From Virgibacillus proomii (GTDB taxonomy: Bacteria; Bacillota; Bacilli; Bacillales; Amphibacillaceae): a DNA stretch of 44,439 nucleotides. The translations under genes were made by a program, and so were the position numbers. A model generated the notes under the pieces. It ran no database searches and had not been told where the DNA came from. It was given only the letters and a program-made list of their open reading frames with translations. The stretch is taken from contig NZ_JAHLNO010000025.1 in NCBI RefSeq assembly GCF_018916875.1, forward strand, positions 1 to 44,439, in the 5' to 3' direction. Of the stretch, positions 1 to 7,768 are shown in pieces (the stretch's first letter is position 1; each line of letters opens with the position of its first letter).

Positions 1-581
1 GGCGTCTCGGTGAAACAAAAGCTTTTAATAAAGCGAATCAAATTAGAGAAAGTGCGTTGAATACCTTTGGCATTTCTATTGGTACAGATGTATTTAAACT
101 ACAAATTCAACTTCTTTTAGAACAAATTTCATTAATTGAAAAACATCTAGAAAAAATTGAAAAAGTAATGATTGATATTTCAAATCGCCAAGAACATTTT
201 CTGACAACGATCACTGGTATTAGTGATGTTACAGCGTGTGTCATACTTGGAGAAATTGGTTCAATTAAACGCTTTGAGCGTCCTGAGCAACTTGTTGCTT
301 TTGCAGGCCTAGACGCCTCTGTTCATCAATCTGGTGACTTTAATAGCAGTAGAACTCGACTTTCTAAACGAGGTTCTCCTTACCTTAGACGAGCTATTTG
401 GCAAGCTGCATTTGTAGCGAGTTTCCATGATCCTGCTCTTCCCTTGCATTACCAAAGATTGCGTAAGCGTGGTAAAGCACATGGTACAGCTGTTGGTGCT
501 GTCGCTCGAAAATTAACGCATATCATTTTTGCAATACTTAGAGATAAAAAACCTTATGAACCGAGACCAAATAATAAATAA
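1..581 (+). CDS. IS110-family transposase, C-terminal part (runs off left edge)
   Basis: The frame is open from base 3 to the stop at 579-581, so the gene begins before the window; the in-frame TTG at 57 is not a true start. The visible part starts with a helical coiled stretch (LEQISLIEKHLEKIEK) and goes on to the IS116/IS110/IS902 C-terminal domain: a helix-hairpin-helix-like ITGISDVTACVILGEIG, then FAGLDASVHQSG and a basic RGSPYLRRAIWQAA block. Members of this family carry an N-terminal DEDD/RuvC-like catalytic domain, which lies outside the window. IS110 elements lack conventional terminal inverted repeats, so the right end cannot be fixed. Whether the copy is intact cannot be judged from here. 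Confidence 0.9.
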   Translation, partial: RLGETKAFNKANQIRESALNTFGISIGTDVFKLQIQLLLEQISLIEKHLEKIEKVMIDISNRQEHFLTTITGISDVTACVILGEIGSIKRFERPEQLVAFAGLDASVHQSGDFNSSRTRLSKRGSPYLRRAIWQAAFVASFHDPALPLHYQRLRKRGKAHGTAVGAVARKLTHIIFAILRDKKPYEPRPNNK

Positions 582-710
582 TAAAAATTATTCTAAGCTT
601 TCTTTTTAAAAAAAATGAATGAAGGCTTATTTGGTATGCTTAATTTTAATCGGAGTCATTTTATCACAATCTCAAAAATAGCTCCATTTTTACCTTGACT
701 TTTTATAGCT
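582..710. other. intergenic, right flank of IS110 copy
   Basis: AT-rich sequence after the transposase stop. It has a weak imperfect hairpin around 594-634 (AAGCTTTC ... GAAGGCTT) but no clear terminator and no ORF. Confidence 0.4.
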
Positions 711-1118
711 GGTCTTGAAAAAATCGTGATGTGTCGCTGTCGTAGCTTTTCTTGTCCTTGAAAAAGAAGAGCACTTTTTCTGCGTGCGATGTCTATTCAA
801 GAAGCCTTTCTTGTCCTTGAAAAAGAAGAGCACTTTTTCTACGTGCGATGTCTATTCAAGAAGCCTTTCTTGTCCTGTCGACCTAAACAATTCGGGGATT
901 TAGGAGCCATTTCTCTTATAAAGCTCATAAAACAATAAGCAGATTTTTCAAATGAGAGAAATACGAATCCTTACATTCGGGATAAAGGAAACATGCCCCT
1001 GAAACAGGGGTATGCCGACGCCTGAGCGGCAAACTCGCTTTTAATCGGTTTTCCTTTAGATTCGAGCCGATGTTGCCTTATCATAGGCAGAAGAGCGAGG
1101 CCACAGCTTAAGCTAGAC
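711..1118 (+). repeat. modular hairpin repeat, copy R1
   Basis: It holds two units of the 59/60-bp module containing GAAAAAG...CTTTTTC (starting near 751 and 810). Next is a module with arms TAGGAGCC and ATGAGAGAAATACG (about 893-983). Last is a module with hairpins CCCCTG-AAA-CAGGGG and GCCG...CGGC (about 990-1075), ending near AAGCTAGAC. The same modules recur in the same order at 6979, 9671 and 33112. No coding potential was seen. Confidence 0.85.
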
Positions 1119-1390
1119 AAATCTACTTTCAAAAACGGTATCCAAAAAGTAGGTAAACAGCCACTCGAATTCTTATCGGTTTATTTTTACGTTAGGGTCA
1201 GATAAAGTTAAATGCATCATCGACATTACGTTACCTCGAACTTCTCGATTCCTTTTTATTTCTTTTAAACACGCCCTTTAAGACAAGAATTGAAGGATCC
1301 TCACTTATAACAAAAAACCATAATTCGTCACTTCGTCAAATTAAATATCAACATTAGAAATTAGCCCGTTCCTTCATACTAAAGAGAATT

Positions 1391-1635
1391 TCTATTCAGT
1401 GGGTTTTTCCTGTAACCCTACTGATCAGTAGTAGAATAAAGGTTAAAATCTCGGAGAGTATCCTTGAAACAATACGATGTGTTGCTGTGAAGCTTTCCTT
1501 GTCAAGCTACTCTGCCCTGTCCACTGGATCAAACGAATCAGGCATTTAGGTGCCGTTATCTCCCACTCATACTTCTTCGTACTTTCTATAACTCTTGAAA
1601 CGAAAATATTACAGCACCTTAAATTCGAGATAGAG
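1391..1635 (+). repeat. modular hairpin repeat, copy R2
   Basis: It starts with a stem-loop TTCAGTGGG...CCCTACTGA, then a degenerate CCTTGAAAC...GATGTGTTGCTG module. It ends with the arm pair GCATTTAGGTGC (about 1540) and GCACCTTAAAT (about 1614). That pair replaces the AGGAGCC/GGCTCCT arms of R1, R4 and R9. The interval 1119-1390 between R1 and R2 holds only degenerate repeat-like sequence and no gene. Confidence 0.75.
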
Positions 1636-1750
1636 TATTCATTCCGATTTTTTCAAAAAAAGACACTTAATTTGATATAGCCAAGCTTTTTACCTCCAAC
1701 CATGCGGATTTATTAAAGAATTTTCTCTTTCTCCACCAACACAGCTGTCT

Positions 1751-1975
1751 TTATTGGTGATTACCGCTATGTTTTGGCATATATTTTAAGCACTCTCTCT
1801 CACTTGCTACTCTACGAAATAATTGAAACAACATTTGGTACCTTTCTCTCATTGCTTCTTTAACTATATTATCAATACGTCGATCCTCTAAATCCATTAA
1901 CAGTTCCTCTAACTCTCTTCTAATTAAATATTCTAATTCCTTTTGTTCTGTGTCATTAATTAATAAACCTAACAA
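1751..1975 (-). CDS. small conserved-looking protein, function unknown (74 aa)
   Basis: The start is TTG at 1975, preceded by a good AGGTGGTG ribosome-binding site about 8 nt upstream, which decides the start. The product is charged and strongly helical (KELEYLIRRELEELLMDLEDRR, then AMRERYQMLFQLFRRVAS). It has no signal peptide and no membrane segment. The helical, acidic/basic composition and the RBS argue for a real gene, unlike the repeat-derived frames around it. I recall similar short ORFs beside rRNA and spore loci in Bacillaceae but cannot name a family. It has no operon partner here. Confidence 0.6.
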   Translation of the reverse strand: MLGLLINDTEQKELEYLIRRELEELLMDLEDRRIDNIVKEAMRERYQMLFQLFRRVASERECLKYMPKHSGNHQ

Positions 1976-1980
1976 TTATA

Positions 1981-2520
1981 TTCACCACCTAGAACTTTTA
2001 TGCAATTATGTTCAAATTATTATTAGTTTAGACAAAGGCCCTTTTAGAAATAAGAAAAAATTTTCTACTGGTAAGTTAACTTCTATTCACTTTTTTCTAC
2101 CTAACGGATGGTAGCTGAGGTTTTAACTTTTTTTAAATAGATATAGTAGGAAAAGCTCTTTTTGGTTTAGAGTATTATTTATGAGGTAATGAGTATCTTA
2201 GGTAAAAACAAACATCATATAAAACTATTCGCATCTTTTAGCGAATTATGTCGGTTTTTAGCGATAAATACTTTCTTTTTTTCTTATACTTAAAAAATTC
2301 CACTAACTTCCGGCCTATGAGCAAGCGAATCATCCGGTTGCTATTCTTTATAATAAACCTCCTCATTAAGATTTTATTCTTCGTAATAAAGCTCCCATCT
2401 ATTCATACTTTTAAATGTTGTTCTTAATTCATTGCTGATTACATACGTTTTTAATAAGGCTTGTTCAAAAAAGTACCGTCATGCTACAGAATATCCTACT
2501 TAATATTTTATGAACATGCG
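1981..2520. other. intergenic, no gene seen
   Basis: AT-rich stretch between the small minus-strand ORF and repeat copy R3. No ORF with an RBS, tRNA or clear terminator is visible. A short TTGTTCAAAAAAG string at about 2461 also occurs, slightly altered, near 21420 and 31201. Confidence 0.4.
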
Positions 2521-3162
2521 TCAGATAAAGGGAATCTTCATTCAGTAGGGCCTTTCCTTCACCCCCTACTGAATAGAAGGGAACAAAGGCTAAACTCTCG
2601 GGTGCTCTTGAATAAGAAAAACACTTTTTCTGCGTGGGATGTCTAATCAGGAAGTCTTTCAATGTGTCGCTATCGTGCTTTTCTTGTCCTTGAAAAAGAA
2701 GTACGCTTTTTCTACGTGCGATGTATCGCTGTCGTAGTCTTTCTTGTCCTTGAAAAAGAAGTACGCTTTTTCTACGTGCGATGTATTCCTGTCGTAGTCT
2801 TTCTTGTCCTTGAAAAAGAAGTACGCTTTTTCTACGTGCGATGTATTCCTGTCGTAGTCTTTCTTGTCCTTGAAAAAGAAGTACGCTTTTTCTACGTGCG
2901 ATGTATTCCTGTCGTAGTCTTTCTTGTCCTTGAAAAAGAAGTACGCTTTTTCTACGTGCGATGTATTCCTGTCGTAGTCTTTCTTGTCCTTGAAAAAGAA
3001 GTACGCTTTTTCTGCGTGCGATGTATCGCTGTCGTAGTCTTTCTTGTCCTGTCGCCCCAAATGAAGCGAACATTTAGGTGCTAATATCTCTCACTTAGAC
3101 TTCTCCGTATTCTCTACAACTCTTGAAGTGAGAGTCTTACGGCATCTTAAATGCGAGATAAA
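2521..3162 (+). repeat. modular hairpin repeat, copy R3 (expanded)
   Basis: It starts with GATAAAGGGAAtCTTC and a perfect 11-bp stem (ATTCAGTAGGG at 2540-2550 with CCCTACTGAAT at 2564-2574). It continues through the GAAAAAG/CTTTTTC module, here amplified into a tandem array. It ends with arms CATTTAGGTGC and GGCATCTTAAATG that enclose a perfect CTCTCACTT/AAGTGAGAG stem (about 3080-3155). The copy ends about 30 bp before the pdaB start codon, so it forms part of the pdaB upstream region. Confidence 0.85.
2665..3050 (+). repeat. 60-bp tandem repeat array, about 6.4 units
   Basis: The period is exactly 60 bp. Units start at 2701, 2761, 2821, 2881, 2941 and 3001, with a partial unit before 2701. 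The four units from 2761 to 3000 are identical; the first and last carry TATCGCTG instead of TATTCCTG. Each unit spans a GAAAAAG-loop-CTTTTTC hairpin across its junction, then TACGTGCGATG. Because 60 is divisible by 3, several frames stay open on both strands and produce false repetitive ORFs. Confidence 0.95.
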
Positions 3163-3192
3163 CCAAGATGGAAGAGGAGGTAGTAAAATAAA

Positions 3193-3951
3193 ATGGAGTA
3201 CTTCTATGTATGGCGCTTTAACAAATGGAAGCGCTGGGTTACTTTACTGGTTGTCGCTTTTTTTACAGCAACGTTAATTTGGTTTGAAAGAGATGGATCC
3301 TTTTCTATGTTTTCTAATAATGAGCCAACTGCAATGACGAAAGGAAATGCAAATGAAAAAAACATCGCTTTAACTTTTAATATTAGCTGGGGAGAACAAC
3401 GAGTGCATGATATCCTTAAGCAGCTAAAAGAGAAAAATATTCAGGCTACATTTTTTATTAGCGGAGAATGGGCAGAGAGACATCCGGATATCGTAGAAAA
3501 GATTACAGAAAATAAGCATGAATTAGGGATTCTTGGTTATCGCTATAAAAGTTATTTGGAACAAGAAATAGAAACTGTTCAAATTGATTTACGAAAAGCA
3601 CGTGAAGTATTTGATAAAATGGGGTATAAAGAAGTAAAGTTGCTTCGACCTCCTAATGGCCACTTTAATAAAGAAATTATTGAGTTAGCTGAAAACATGG
3701 GGTATAACGTCATCCATTGGAACGTTAACCCGAACGATTGGAAAAGTCCTGGCACCCAAGCAATTGTTGATCATGTGATGAAAAACACGACAAATGGTGA
3801 TATTATTTTGCTCCATGCATCTGATTCGGCAAAGCAAACGGCAGCAGCGCTAAAGACGGTCTTACCGGGTTTAAAGAACAAAGGTTTTAACTTTGTTCCG
3901 ATGACAGAATTAATTAATCAAGCACATGCCGATCCAAAACTGGTTGACTAA
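3193..3951 (+). CDS. pdaB: polysaccharide deacetylase-family sporulation protein PdaB
   Basis: A 252-aa protein with an N-terminal membrane anchor (about residues 15-31) and an extracytoplasmic NodB-type deacetylase domain (about 57-240). Seen motifs are TFNISWGE (61-68), ATFFISGEWAERHP, LLRPPNGHFN (150-159) and ILLHASDS (205-212). In B. subtilis, PdaB is made in the forespore under sigma-G and is needed to keep spores stable after release; its enzymatic activity is not well established. The ATG is preceded by GAGGAGGTAG. The upstream region is a modular repeat (R3). Residue 63 is Asn, where canonical NodB motif 1 has Asp, so classical metal binding may be altered. The neighbours kbaA and gerD match the B. 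subtilis ybaN locus. Confidence 0.93.
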   Translation: MEYFYVWRFNKWKRWVTLLVVAFFTATLIWFERDGSFSMFSNNEPTAMTKGNANEKNIALTFNISWGEQRVHDILKQLKEKNIQATFFISGEWAERHPDIVEKITENKHELGILGYRYKSYLEQEIETVQIDLRKAREVFDKMGYKEVKLLRPPNGHFNKEIIELAENMGYNVIHWNVNPNDWKSPGTQAIVDHVMKNTTNGDIILLHASDSAKQTAAALKTVLPGLKNKGFNFVPMTELINQAHADPKLVD

Positions 3952-4054
3952 TTTATAATTTATAAGGAGTCTAACGTTAACAAAAGGAATACCTTAGTAC
4001 AAACTTTTCACGGCATAAATCCGCACTACATCTTTTGCATTTTTAAAATACAAA

Positions 4055-4091
4055 CAAAACGTCGATAAGAATTCATCTTACCGACGTTTTT
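4055..4091. terminator. bidirectional terminator between pdaB and kbaA
   Basis: An inverted repeat, AAAACGTCGATAAGA and TCTTACCGACGTTTT with one mismatch, is flanked by A/T tracts. It lies between convergent pdaB and kbaA and overlaps the kbaA stop codon (4073-4075). Confidence 0.75.
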
Positions 4092-4750
4092 ACATTTTTC
4101 CCACTTTGTTTAATTTTAGTCTGCCTACTTACAGTTCTGGTTGATTTAGAGTTGGAATCATTGCGATTAATTCGATGTAATGCCAATAGTTGGTATGTAT
4201 TACAAGCAAGTAATGGAATAATCATTAACCAAGCATAATCTGTCCCCTCAGTGCGTAAGCCAGGTACCCACTCAATGGTAGTTATGACTACCATTAAAAA
4301 TAAGGCTGGAATAAACGCTTTCTTGTTCGTTTCTTTAGCCTTTAATTTTGCCACGATTAAGCCATAAGTTAAAATTGCTGCGGACATTAAGATATACCAA
4401 TAAATAGCTACCTCATCTTTCGTAGCTTGATAAGGAAAATAAACTAAGTCAAAAACAACAAATGCGATTAATAATACTTGAACGGTTGGCCAAAATGAAC
4501 GAAATAAGCTTAATCCAAAACGATTGATAAATAAATAAGCAAAAAAACCGGTTTGGCTCACTACACTAAATACTAATCCTAAACCAATGAAAAATAAAAT
4601 GAGTCCAAATAATTCCATCCAATTAATGGGATTCAGATTCGCTGCATACTCCTCAGCTTTTACAAAAAAGCTGGTAACAAGACCTGTAAGACCACCAATA
4701 AACAATGTTTTAAAAAAGAAATTCACTAATTTCCGACTATTCAAACCCAT
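4073..4750 (-). CDS. kbaA: KinB-signalling pathway activation protein KbaA
   Basis: A 225-aa integral membrane protein with about six hydrophobic segments (roughly residues 12-30, 43-66, 68-100, 112-133, 145-162 and 172-190) and a basic, Ser/Thr-rich cytoplasmic tail (NRNDSNSKSTRTVSRQTK). In B. subtilis, KbaA is needed for normal activation of the sporulation kinase KinB. Assignment rests on the N-terminal pattern (FFFKTLFIGGLTGLVTSFF), on size and on the position between pdaB and gerD. It is convergent with pdaB. A small palindromic element (4792-4884) lies just upstream of the start. Confidence 0.85.
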   Translation of the reverse strand: MGLNSRKLVNFFFKTLFIGGLTGLVTSFFVKAEEYAANLNPINWMELFGLILFFIGLGLVFSVVSQTGFFAYLFINRFGLSLFRSFWPTVQVLLIAFVVFDLVYFPYQATKDEVAIYWYILMSAAILTYGLIVAKLKAKETNKKAFIPALFLMVVITTIEWVPGLRTEGTDYAWLMIIPLLACNTYQLLALHRINRNDSNSKSTRTVSRQTKIKQSGKNVKTSVR

Positions 4751-4791
4751 TTCCCCCTAATACATGTAACATAAGTCGATTGTCTTTGTTT

Positions 4792-4884
4792 TTAGAAAAA
4801 CTTGGCTTATCGCCTAGTCTTTAGCGAAAGCTGTAGTTTTTCTTATACTATAAACCCTAAAATTTTATATTTTCCTATAGTAAA
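4792..4884 (+). repeat. small palindromic element (MITE-like), copy 1
   Basis: About 93 bp, running from TTAGAAAAACTTGGC to TTCCTATAGTA. It shares almost its whole length with 32427-32521 (same strand) and 13692-13790 (opposite strand). It has two structural parts: a CTTGGC/GCC(A)AG-type hairpin and an outer TATACTATA ... TATAGTA pair. No ORF. It lies in the kbaA-gerD divergent interval. Confidence 0.8.
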
Positions 4885-4940
4885 AAAAGTTCCCTCCCTT
4901 CCGTATTCTATCATGAAGTAACCGTTTTTTCCTTACAAAA

Positions 4941-4970
4941 CGAATATTTTTTACTTATTTACTCATATTA
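4941..4970 (+). promoter_or_regulatory. predicted sigma-G promoter of gerD
   Basis: CGAATA (4941-4946), a 17-nt spacer and CATATTA (4964-4970). This fits the forespore sigma-G consensus (GHATR, about 18 nt, CATNHTA) and lies 25 nt before the gerD ATG. gerD is a sigma-G gene in B. subtilis. Confidence 0.65.
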
Positions 4971-4995
4971 AAGAGGAAGGAGGGAGGATTTCCAA

Positions 4996-5670
4996 ATGAT
5001 CATGAATCGGTTTAAACTAAAGCTTATAATTATCACCGTTATCGTATTAGCTATCATGCTTATCAGCGGCTGTAACAATGGAAATGCCTCTGACAAAGAA
5101 GGAGATTATGATACAACTAAGAAAATGGTTGTTGATATATTACAAACAGAAGATGGTAAAAAAGCATTACGTGAGATTATGACAGATGAAAAAATGAAGC
5201 AAGAATTAGTTTTGGAATCAGATGTTGTAAAAAAATCTATAAACGAAGCACTTGTATCCGACAAAGGAAAACAAATGTGGACTACTTTGTTTCAAGATGT
5301 CGATTTTGTAAAAGAATATACAAAATCAATGAAGGAAGAACATATTAAACTGATGAAAAGTTTAATGAATGATGCTGATTATCAAAAACAAATGCTTGAA
5401 TTATTGCAAAATCCAGAAATGAATGAGCAAATGGTCAAAGTAGTTAAAAGTCAACAGTTCCGCGAACACCTTGAAGAAACGATCCAACAAACATTAGAAA
5501 CACCGCTTTTCCAAGAAAAAATGCAGGAAACCTTGCTTAAAGCAGCAGAAAAACAAGGTAAACAACAACAAGGAAAAGAAAATCAAGAACAGAGTGCCGG
5601 CGGTGGTGATGACGGTGGTGACGGTGGTGCCGGTGGTGCCGGTGCCGGCGAATCAGGTGGCGGCAGCTAA
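4996..5670 (+). CDS. gerD: spore germination lipoprotein GerD
   Basis: A 224-aa lipoprotein. A short basic N-terminus and hydrophobic segment lead to the lipobox LISGC, with Cys26 as the lipidated residue. Residues about 35-180 are an alpha-helical GerD core rich in Met, Lys and Glu. The tail after about residue 190 is low-complexity Gln then Gly/Asp/Ala. GerD sits at the spore inner membrane and is required for clustering of germinant receptors into the germinosome. The start is ATG 4996 after GGAGGGAGG, with 8 nt spacing; a second ATG at 5002 is possible. It is convergent with salA and has a predicted sigma-G promoter. Confidence 0.93.
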   Translation: MIMNRFKLKLIIITVIVLAIMLISGCNNGNASDKEGDYDTTKKMVVDILQTEDGKKALREIMTDEKMKQELVLESDVVKKSINEALVSDKGKQMWTTLFQDVDFVKEYTKSMKEEHIKLMKSLMNDADYQKQMLELLQNPEMNEQMVKVVKSQQFREHLEETIQQTLETPLFQEKMQETLLKAAEKQGKQQQGKENQEQSAGGGDDGGDGGAGGAGAGESGGGS

Positions 5671-5689
5671 TTACAAATTAATATAAAAC

Positions 5690-5726
5690 AAAAGGGCGCC
5701 TCAAATTATGGATGAGACACCCTTTT
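5690..5726. terminator. bidirectional terminator between gerD and salA
   Basis: The arms are AAAGGGCGCCTCA and TGAGACACCCTTT. On the minus strand the two mismatches become G-U pairs, giving a continuous stem followed by TTTTGTTTT, so it serves salA best and gerD probably. Confidence 0.75.
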
Positions 5727-5728
5727 AT

Positions 5729-6787
5729 TTATTCTTCTAATTGAGCAACGATTTTAGCGGCAATTTTATGGTATGCTTGTCCAATCGGATGATCTTGTTG
5801 ATACACAGATGGTGCAAATACATCCTCTTCTTCATACGGCTGTTGTAGCGGTAATTGACCAAGTACCTTTGTTTTCAATACTTCTGCAAGCTTTTTTCCA
5901 CCTCCGCGCCCAAATACATACTCCTTCTGACCAGTAAGTTCACTCTCAAAATAAGCCATGTTTTCAACTACACCTAATATTTCATGATTTGTTTTTAACG
6001 CCATCTGCCCAGCCCGAGCTGCAACAAATGCCGCTGTAGGATGTGGTGTTGTTACAATTACCTCCTTACAAGATGGAAGTAATTCATGTACATCCATGGC
6101 AATATCTCCAGTTCCTGGTGGCAAATCAAGTAATAAGTAGTCCAAGTCTCCCCACTCTACTTCTTTGAAAAAACTATTTAGCATTTTGCCAAGCATTGGA
6201 CCACGCCAAATGATCGGCGAATTGTCCTCAACAAAAAAGCCCATGGAAATCACTTTTACTCCAAACCGTTCAACTGGTATGATTTTCTCCCCACGCACTT
6301 TGGGACGTTCTTCTATCCCCATCATATCAGGTACACTAAACCCATAAATATCGGCATCAATTATTCCAACCTTTTTCCCTAAGCGCATTAAAGAAATAGC
6401 TAAATTAACAGTTACTGTGGATTTCCCTACACCACCTTTACCACTGGAGACGGCAATGAATTTCGTTTTGGTACTGCCTCCCATTAGAGTAGCCTCTTGC
6501 TTTTGCTCAGCAATAGGCTGATATTTCCGAATGACTTGTTCCGGTAACTGTTCAAACCGCAAACCTACTGTTGAAGCACCATTTCTTTTTAGAATTCCAA
6601 CAACCTCCTGTTGAAGCTGCATCTGTTCAGCAGTATTGGTCTTTGCAATGGCAAGCTTGACACTGACATGCTTTTTCTCTTCCTTTATGGTTACTTCTTT
6701 TACGCCTTTCGTTTCTTCAAGCGTTATATGTAAAAACGGATCCTTAACAGGGTTAAGCAGTTGGATTACTTCTTCTTTAGTTAGCAT
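5729..6787 (-). CDS. salA: Mrp/NBP35-type P-loop ATPase SalA
   Basis: A 352-aa protein starting at ATG 6787 (MLTKEEVI); GGGATGGTGA lies just upstream. A longer frame back to 6817 would place the start before this RBS and is not preferred. The N-terminal MIP18/DUF59-like domain (about 1-75) is followed by a deviant Walker A SSGKGGVGKST (about 117-127), a DADIYG motif and DLPPGTGD. The usual Mrp C-terminal CxxC is absent (VVENMAYFESELTG region), as in B. subtilis SalA as I recall it. SalA there represses scoC and so raises protease expression; a general iron-sulfur carrier role is an alternative for Mrp proteins. It is convergent with gerD. Confidence 0.88.
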   Translation of the reverse strand: MLTKEEVIQLLNPVKDPFLHITLEETKGVKEVTIKEEKKHVSVKLAIAKTNTAEQMQLQQEVVGILKRNGASTVGLRFEQLPEQVIRKYQPIAEQKQEATLMGGSTKTKFIAVSSGKGGVGKSTVTVNLAISLMRLGKKVGIIDADIYGFSVPDMMGIEERPKVRGEKIIPVERFGVKVISMGFFVEDNSPIIWRGPMLGKMLNSFFKEVEWGDLDYLLLDLPPGTGDIAMDVHELLPSCKEVIVTTPHPTAAFVAARAGQMALKTNHEILGVVENMAYFESELTGQKEYVFGRGGGKKLAEVLKTKVLGQLPLQQPYEEEDVFAPSVYQQDHPIGQAYHKIAAKIVAQLEE

Positions 6788-6978
6788 TCTCGAATCACCA
6801 TCCCTTTGTAAATGCATACAACGTCAGTATAACATAAAATAAATCATCCATCAGTTTATGAGTTTGCTCCATATCACCAAAAATTTCTTCAAATGAAAGA
6901 AAGCAGATAAAACCTCTGGTATAACGATTCCCTGCTTAAAATTGTTTACTTATATGTATTCAAATAGGACAAAAAACT

Positions 6979-7730
6979 GAAAAGTGAAACTTCTTAAATG
7001 AGACTTTTCCTTGACTCCCTACTGATGAGAAATAGAACAAAAACACGCACTCGGGTAGCGACGTACAAACTGGAGAGCTTCTGACAAGATAAAGTGAAAC
7101 TTCATTCAAGGCGCTTTTCTCCTCGTATATTATTATTAACTAGTATTTTTACTAGTTTTAAATCGTTGTACCACTCAAGGTATAATGTATTTAATCAGAT
7201 AGAGGTTGTCGTAATTCTCCTTGAATGTTAGTACCACAAGGGTATGACCTAAAGGCCTTTGAACAAATCGGGGATTTAGGAGCCGTTTTTCTCAACATTA
7301 CGCAAAATCATAAGCAGATTTTAAAATGAGGAAAATACAGCTTCTTACATTCGGGATGAAGGAAGCATACCCCTGCAACAGAGGTATGCCGACGCCTGAG
7401 CGGCAAGCTGCTTTTAATCGGTCTTCCTTTTGATCGAGCCGATGTTGATTTATCGTAGTGGGGAAAGTTTTAAGTTTGCTATTCGCTTAAGCACATAAAC
7501 TAGACAACAAAACTACTGACAAAAAAAGGTGATGATCTCGGGTAGCTTTTGAAAAATCGCAATATGCCGCTGTCGATACGTTCCTTATGCTTAAAAAACT
7601 TTTTCCTCGTAAGATGCTTATTCAAGTAGTCTTCCTTTCCTTGTTGTTCGAATCGAATATGGATTTAAGTACTGCTATCATCTACTTAGATTTCTATCAC
7701 TCAGAAACGGGGATCCTAATACGGGATAAA
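6979..7730 (+). repeat. modular hairpin repeat, copy R4 (with internal insertion)
   Basis: The order is a degenerate AGTGAAACTTC hairpin module, then ACTCGGGTAGCGACGTACAAA, then GATAAAGTGAAACTTC with a TTCAAGG...CCTTGAA stem whose loop holds an extra block. Next come arms AGGAGCCG (about 7278) and a degenerate GCTTCTTACATTCGGG (about 7340). The CCCCTG...CAGAGG and GCCG...CGGC hairpins follow (about 7370-7445), and finally a degenerate GAAAAAG-type tail. It fills the 980-bp gap between salA and cwlD; no gene was seen in 6840-7760. Confidence 0.8.
7123..7220. repeat. 98-bp insertion inside R4, flanked by TTCTCC direct repeats
   Basis: TTCTCC at 7117-7122 is repeated at 7215-7220. Other copies (R5, R9) have the two hairpin arms only 9-10 nt apart here, so the intervening DNA is extra. 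It contains a palindrome AACTAGTATTTTTACTAGTT. No ORF. Confidence 0.55.
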
Positions 7731-7768
7731 TTCATACTTCTTTTTAACTATTAGCTAAACGTTTCTCA

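Noticed and set aside
1477..1680. 67-codon plus-strand ORF
   Set aside because: Lies within hairpin repeat R2, no RBS, biased composition.
2665..3050. CRISPR array
   Set aside because: The units are identical over all 60 bp, with no variable spacers; no cas genes nearby.
2465..3084. Three overlapping long repetitive ORFs on both strands over the tandem array
   Set aside because: The 60-bp period is a multiple of three and keeps several frames open. No RBS, and highly repetitive translation.
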